Source of the DNA: Clostridiales bacterium
GTDB taxonomy: Bacteria > Bacillota > Clostridia > Monoglobales > Firm-18
DNA length: 9,248 bases
Assembly: GCA_031255355.1 (NCBI GenBank)
Contig: JAIRSR010000146.1
Span: 1-9,248 of the forward strand
Direction of reading: 5' to 3'
Part shown: positions 6,541-9,248 of the stretch, piece after piece
Layout of the letters: each line of letters begins with the position of its first letter
Position numbering within the stretch: position 1 is the first letter of the stretch
The notes under the pieces: generated by a model
The model's database searches: none
Told to the model about the DNA's origin: nothing
What the model saw: the letters and a program-made list of their open reading frames with translations, nothing else
Made by a program: the position numbers and the translations under genes

Positions 6541-9248
6541 TTATTTGTATATTACTACCGCCAAGCATCTAAAGTTGCTGATTTGCGCGAACACCAAATC
6601 GCCGACGGCGATGTCCCCCGCCGTACCCGCCCGCGCGTGGTCTTTTTCGTACACATAAAATTTCACGCCCGGCACGGAAACATCCCACACCGTTTCCGTC
6701 AACGCGTCTTGATTGTCGTCGAGCGTTTCCACGCGCAGTTTCCCGCCCTTTACGCCCCGCGCCGTACCGAACACGGTGTTCAGATAGTTGCTTCTGGAAC
6801 TGAAAAATATCTTATGCCGCGCGGGATCTTCACGGTCGCTGTATAACAGTGTTCCGTTGTCGCCGCTATGCGCGACGCCGGAAATTTCGCCCTCTTTGTT
6901 GCGGTTAAACCGCACGATGTCGCCGGGGGACGGATTGGGGAAGAGTGCCTCCGTTACGGTGATTGCCAACGGTACGCGCGTTTCCTTGCCGCCGAACCAG
7001 CCTTTGAGCACGCGGATCTGTTCACCGTCCGCGTTGAGCCCGGCCGCCGCCCCTGTAACAAGGAACAATTCACTGCTGTCGTTCACCGTGACCCCCGCGT
7101 ACTCATCCTTGTACACCAAAATAATTTGCGCGGTTTTGTACGCGTCCTCATTGAACGTGACCGCCGTGTAACTTACGGAAGTACTTTCTTGGAAATACGC
7201 GGTACTTTCCGCAGTGTATTCCTTATCCTCGTCTATGTTGGTTTCGGGCGCTTTAATCACGACCGTCGCGCCGTCCGTGTAGATTTTATTTTCCGCCGCC
7301 GCTACCGTTTTTACTTCGGATTGCAACGATTGCGTCGCCGCTTTCCAAAAGAGCGCGGTTCGTTCGCCGCCGGATTGCGTCAACCGCTCGTTCGCCTCCC
7401 CCGCGCTCCATACGGCGGCTAACTCGTCGTCGCCGTTGAGCGTATACAAAACCACGCGGTTCGGCGAGAGCCGCCTGTTGCCCGCCGCGTCCGTCTCGGC
7501 GGCGAACCACGCGCGGAAGCGGTCCGCGACTTGCGTTGGCGGCACACCGTCCCCGCCGTTAAAGCGGATTTTCCTCGCGCCGTCTACGCGCAGCCACGCG
7601 CCGTCTTGCGTCAGAAGTTTGAACTCCGCGCCGCCCGAAACGCCGCGCTTGTAGCCTACGTCACGCACATAGCCGACCCGCGCGGCAAAGCCCTTGCTCA
7701 CGGCGGCGACTCTGCCGAAAACGTCAAGGTAAAACGTACCCTCATAACTGAGCGCAACGTCCAAATCGCGGTCGGGCGTAACGCCGAACCGTATTTCGTC
7801 TATGACGATTTCCCGCCTGCCGTCAAAATCCGTATCGGAAAGATTCATCATGCCGAACAGGGTTTTATCCGATACCAAAATGTAAAACAGTTTTTGATCG
7901 GCGGATTCCGCGACCGATAGCACGTCATGTTCCCGCAAGTCCGCAAGCCGTATGGATTTTCCGTTTTTCACCGCCAGATAGTTCACGCCGGAATCCGCGA
8001 CTTCCGCAAGCAGTTGCCTGCCCTCGATAAATTGATCCCGCACCACGCCCGAAGCGTAAACCTCCCCCGCGACAATGGTGGTGAAGTTCATGGAACACAC
8101 CGTTTCATACACGCCGTCGCCGTCGTCGTCAATGAGGAACAACCCGCCGTTTTTCGGCTTTAGATGTTCGGGCGTGAAATTGCGCAGATACCTGCCGTTG
8201 TAAATCAGGCTGACGGAAGCGGAAACGTCTATCGCCGCCGCCACGCGCCCGCCGTCGTAGCAGGAGAGCGCAATCCCGCCGTTGGTGAACGACGCTTCGG
8301 CGATTTCCCCGCTTAAAAGCGTTCGCGTCTTTGACGCGGCGCGGGGACGCGCAAACAGAATGACGCGCTCCTCCGCGTCCTCTCTGTAGTACACCTCGGC
8401 GGTTCTGCCCAGCAGACCGAACGCGCCGGAAAGCCCCGCGAAGTAGGAATCGCCGTTGATTACAACCCTGTTGCCGCTGACGGCGGGTTTTTCGGAATAC
8501 AGCCCGGTATAGCCCGTTTCGGTAATCCGTCCCGTGATTTTATAAATACGCGCGTATTCAGAGAGCAGTGTAACGCCTGTGGATACGGAAAATTCCGACC
8601 GCTCGCCGAACACGGTTTGCTTCATCAGTTTAGCGTGCAGCGCGTTGTACAGCAGGATTGCCGCTTCACCACGGCTGACTTGCGCGGAAAAGCGCGGCGC
8701 GGCGTTTTTCAAAATCCCCGCCTGTATTGCCGCCGCTTGATAGCCGTCCGGGTACCCGCCCGCCGCGACCGCGTGAGGGGTATATCCCGCCGCGACCGCT
8801 AAAAGCGCCGTCAGTTGACCGCCCGTGAGCGTTTCGCCGTCGGATAAATCCAAAATTGCGGAAAATCCCGCCTCCCGCAACGTTTGCCTGTCCACGCCGT
8901 GCCAACCGAACAGTTTGCCGAACACGGCGTATAAATCTGATTTCGTGAACGCCGCGCCGCCGTCAAAGTCCTCCCCGCCAACGCGGAAAAAGTCCGTCGC
9001 GCCAAGGAACTCTGCGGCGGTTTCATATGCGGCGCCAATGAGATCACGGTAGCGCGGCGGCGCGGTCAGTCCCTCTGACGGGTCCGCGCCCGCCAACTCA
9101 AACCGTACCGCGTCGGCAATGGTATAGCCCGCGTTTGCCGCGCTGATTTTTACATACCCCGCCTCGCCCCGCGCGAAACGCCACGTTCCCAAAAGCACCC
9201 ATTCGCCGTTGCGCTCCCGCTGGTTCACCGTACCGCCGCCGTCAACGC
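6541..9248 (-). CDS. Large SLH-like surface protein with golvesin-type module (5' end outside window)
   Basis: The frame is open from the right edge to TAA 6541, giving 901 visible residues; the N-terminus lies outside. An apparent GTG start at 9228 is internal to a golvesin-type module and should not be used. Numbering from that codon: residues 1-47 end the module (GEWVLLGTW, GYTIADAVR). About 75-200 hold two degenerate SLH-like repeats (AFTKSDLYAVFGKLFG; YPDGYQAAAIQAGIL with SRGEAAILLYNAL), which in the SLH family bind pyruvylated secondary cell-wall polymer. The rest is beta-rich with no recognised catalytic domain, resembling long SLH proteins of Clostridia and Paenibacillus. Three acidic loops occur: DDDGDGVYE (367), DTDFDGRRE (465) and DDNQDALTE (837). 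It is likely exported and wall-associated, but its signal peptide is not in view. The next gene starts 16 bases later. Role suggested: substrate capture or enzyme display (inference). Confidence 0.82.
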   Translation of the reverse strand, partial: VDGGGTVNQRERNGEWVLLGTWRFARGEAGYVKISAANAGYTIADAVRFELAGADPSEGLTAPPRYRDLIGAAYETAAEFLGATDFFRVGGEDFDGGAAFTKSDLYAVFGKLFGWHGVDRQTLREAGFSAILDLSDGETLTGGQLTALLAVAAGYTPHAVAAGGYPDGYQAAAIQAGILKNAAPRFSAQVSRGEAAILLYNALHAKLMKQTVFGERSEFSVSTGVTLLSEYARIYKITGRITETGYTGLYSEKPAVSGNRVVINGDSYFAGLSGAFGLLGRTAEVYYREDAEERVILFARPRAASKTRTLLSGEIAEASFTNGGIALSCYDGGRVAAAIDVSASVSLIYNGRYLRNFTPEHLKPKNGGLFLIDDDGDGVYETVCSMNFTTIVAGEVYASGVVRDQFIEGRQLLAEVADSGVNYLAVKNGKSIRLADLREHDVLSVAESADQKLFYILVSDKTLFGMMNLSDTDFDGRREIVIDEIRFGVTPDRDLDVALSYEGTFYLDVFGRVAAVSKGFAARVGYVRDVGYKRGVSGGAEFKLLTQDGAWLRVDGARKIRFNGGDGVPPTQVADRFRAWFAAETDAAGNRRLSPNRVVLYTLNGDDELAAVWSAGEANERLTQSGGERTALFWKAATQSLQSEVKTVAAAENKIYTDGATVVIKAPETNIDEDKEYTAESTAYFQESTSVSYTAVTFNEDAYKTAQIILVYKDEYAGVTVNDSSELFLVTGAAAGLNADGEQIRVLKGWFGGKETRVPLAITVTEALFPNPSPGDIVRFNRNKEGEISGVAHSGDNGTLLYSDREDPARHKIFFSSRSNYLNTVFGTARGVKGGKLRVETLDDNQDALTETVWDVSVPGVKFYVYEKDHARAGTAGDIAVGDLVFAQISNFRCLAVVIYK
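6694..6720 (-). other. Calcium-loop-like motif, third copy
   Basis: It encodes DDNQDALTE followed by TV, in register with DDDGDGVYE-TV of the first copy. The glycine is replaced by alanine and one aspartate by asparagine, so it may be a degenerate copy. It lies near the C-terminus of the SLH-like protein. Confidence 0.45.
7810..7836 (-). other. Calcium-loop-like motif, second copy
   Basis: It encodes DTDFDGRRE, an exact DxDxDGxxE pattern as in EF-hand-like and thrombospondin-type calcium loops. It is 98 residues after the first copy in the same protein. Confidence 0.55.
8104..8130 (-). other. Calcium-loop-like motif, first copy
   Basis: It encodes DDDGDGVYE, an exact DxDxDGxxE pattern, preceded by hydrophobic LFLI. 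Such loops bind calcium in many secreted surface proteins. No second EF hand lies beside it, so this is not a dockerin. Confidence 0.55.
8629..9006 (-). other. Degenerate SLH-like repeat pair
   Basis: Residues about 75-200 of the SLH-like protein (counting from 9228) show two units with the SLH pattern. Each has an acidic or Tyr-Pro-Asp-Gly start, a helix with AI.AGI spacing, and a TRAE-like helix. Here those helices are TGGQLTALLAVAAG and SRGEAAILLYNAL. The classic F-D-V-x-x-x-W-A opening is weak, so wall binding may differ from standard SLH domains. Recognition is by eye. Confidence 0.6.
9088..9248 (-). other. C-terminal part of a golvesin-type module, cut by the window edge
   Basis: The visible part reads TVNQ, GEWVLLGTW, GYVKIS and GYTIADAVRFEL, in the same order and spacing as residues about 105-157 of the lyase-like protein at the other end of the window. 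The first part of the module lies outside. Confidence 0.75.

Noticed and set aside
6868..7422. Plus-strand frame of 184 codons opposite the SLH-like gene
   Set aside because: Antisense shadow with Arg- and Phe-rich sequence; the minus-strand frame is intact across the whole region.
8104..8130. Dockerin domain, suggesting a cellulosome
   Set aside because: Dockerins have paired, closely spaced calcium loops of about 22 residues each with helices. Here the loops are 98 and more residues apart.
9226..9228. GTG at 9228 as the start of the SLH-like protein
   Set aside because: The frame is open to the window edge and the residues before it (VDGGGT) continue the golvesin-type module, so the true start lies outside.

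Overview
The window looks like part of a carbohydrate-degradation operon from a GC-rich bacterium, most likely a Bacillota (Clostridia-like or Paenibacillus-like) lineage. The reasons are strong AGGAGG-type ribosome binding sites, a surface protein with S-layer-homology-like (SLH) repeats, and a GH88 enzyme of the kind found in monoderm polysaccharide degraders. GCG, CCG and TTG codons are used heavily throughout. The taxonomic call is inference; there is no rRNA or other marker gene.

All five genes are on the minus strand and are tightly packed, so transcription runs from the right edge to the left edge. In that order they are: (1) the 3' part of a large surface protein with the end of a golvesin/xanthan-lyase-type binding module, two SLH-like repeats and a long beta-rich body carrying three DxDxDG-type calcium-loop motifs (9248-6541, 5' end outside the window); (2) an FAD-dependent oxidoreductase of the FAD_oxidored (PF12831) type with a C-terminal beta domain (start best placed at 6524, end 4773); (3) a GH88 unsaturated glucuronyl hydrolase with its active-site residues recognisable (4758-3556); (4) a small NodB/CE4-type polysaccharide deacetylase without signal peptide (3510-2806); (5) a very large secreted protein, open to the left edge, with signal peptide, golvesin-type module, two beta-sandwich modules, an alpha-helical barrel and the start of a C-terminal beta domain, most likely a polysaccharide lyase (2723 to beyond 1).

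Gene-to-gene gaps are about 16, 14, 45 and 82 bases, each holding a ribosome binding site. The two larger gaps also hold hairpin-forming sequence. There is no gene-free stretch above 300 bases, and I see no RNA gene, insertion sequence, CRISPR array, transporter or regulator.

A reasonable working model (inference) is this. The exported protein (5) cleaves a uronic-acid-containing polysaccharide by beta-elimination, while the SLH-like protein (1), which carries the same type of binding module, holds substrate at the cell wall. Unsaturated oligosaccharides are imported by a transporter not seen here. The cytoplasmic CE4 enzyme removes acetyl groups, GH88 removes the unsaturated uronic acid, and the flavoprotein carries out an unknown redox step. 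The least understood parts are the flavoprotein's role, the architecture of the SLH-like protein, and the identity of the lyase-like protein.
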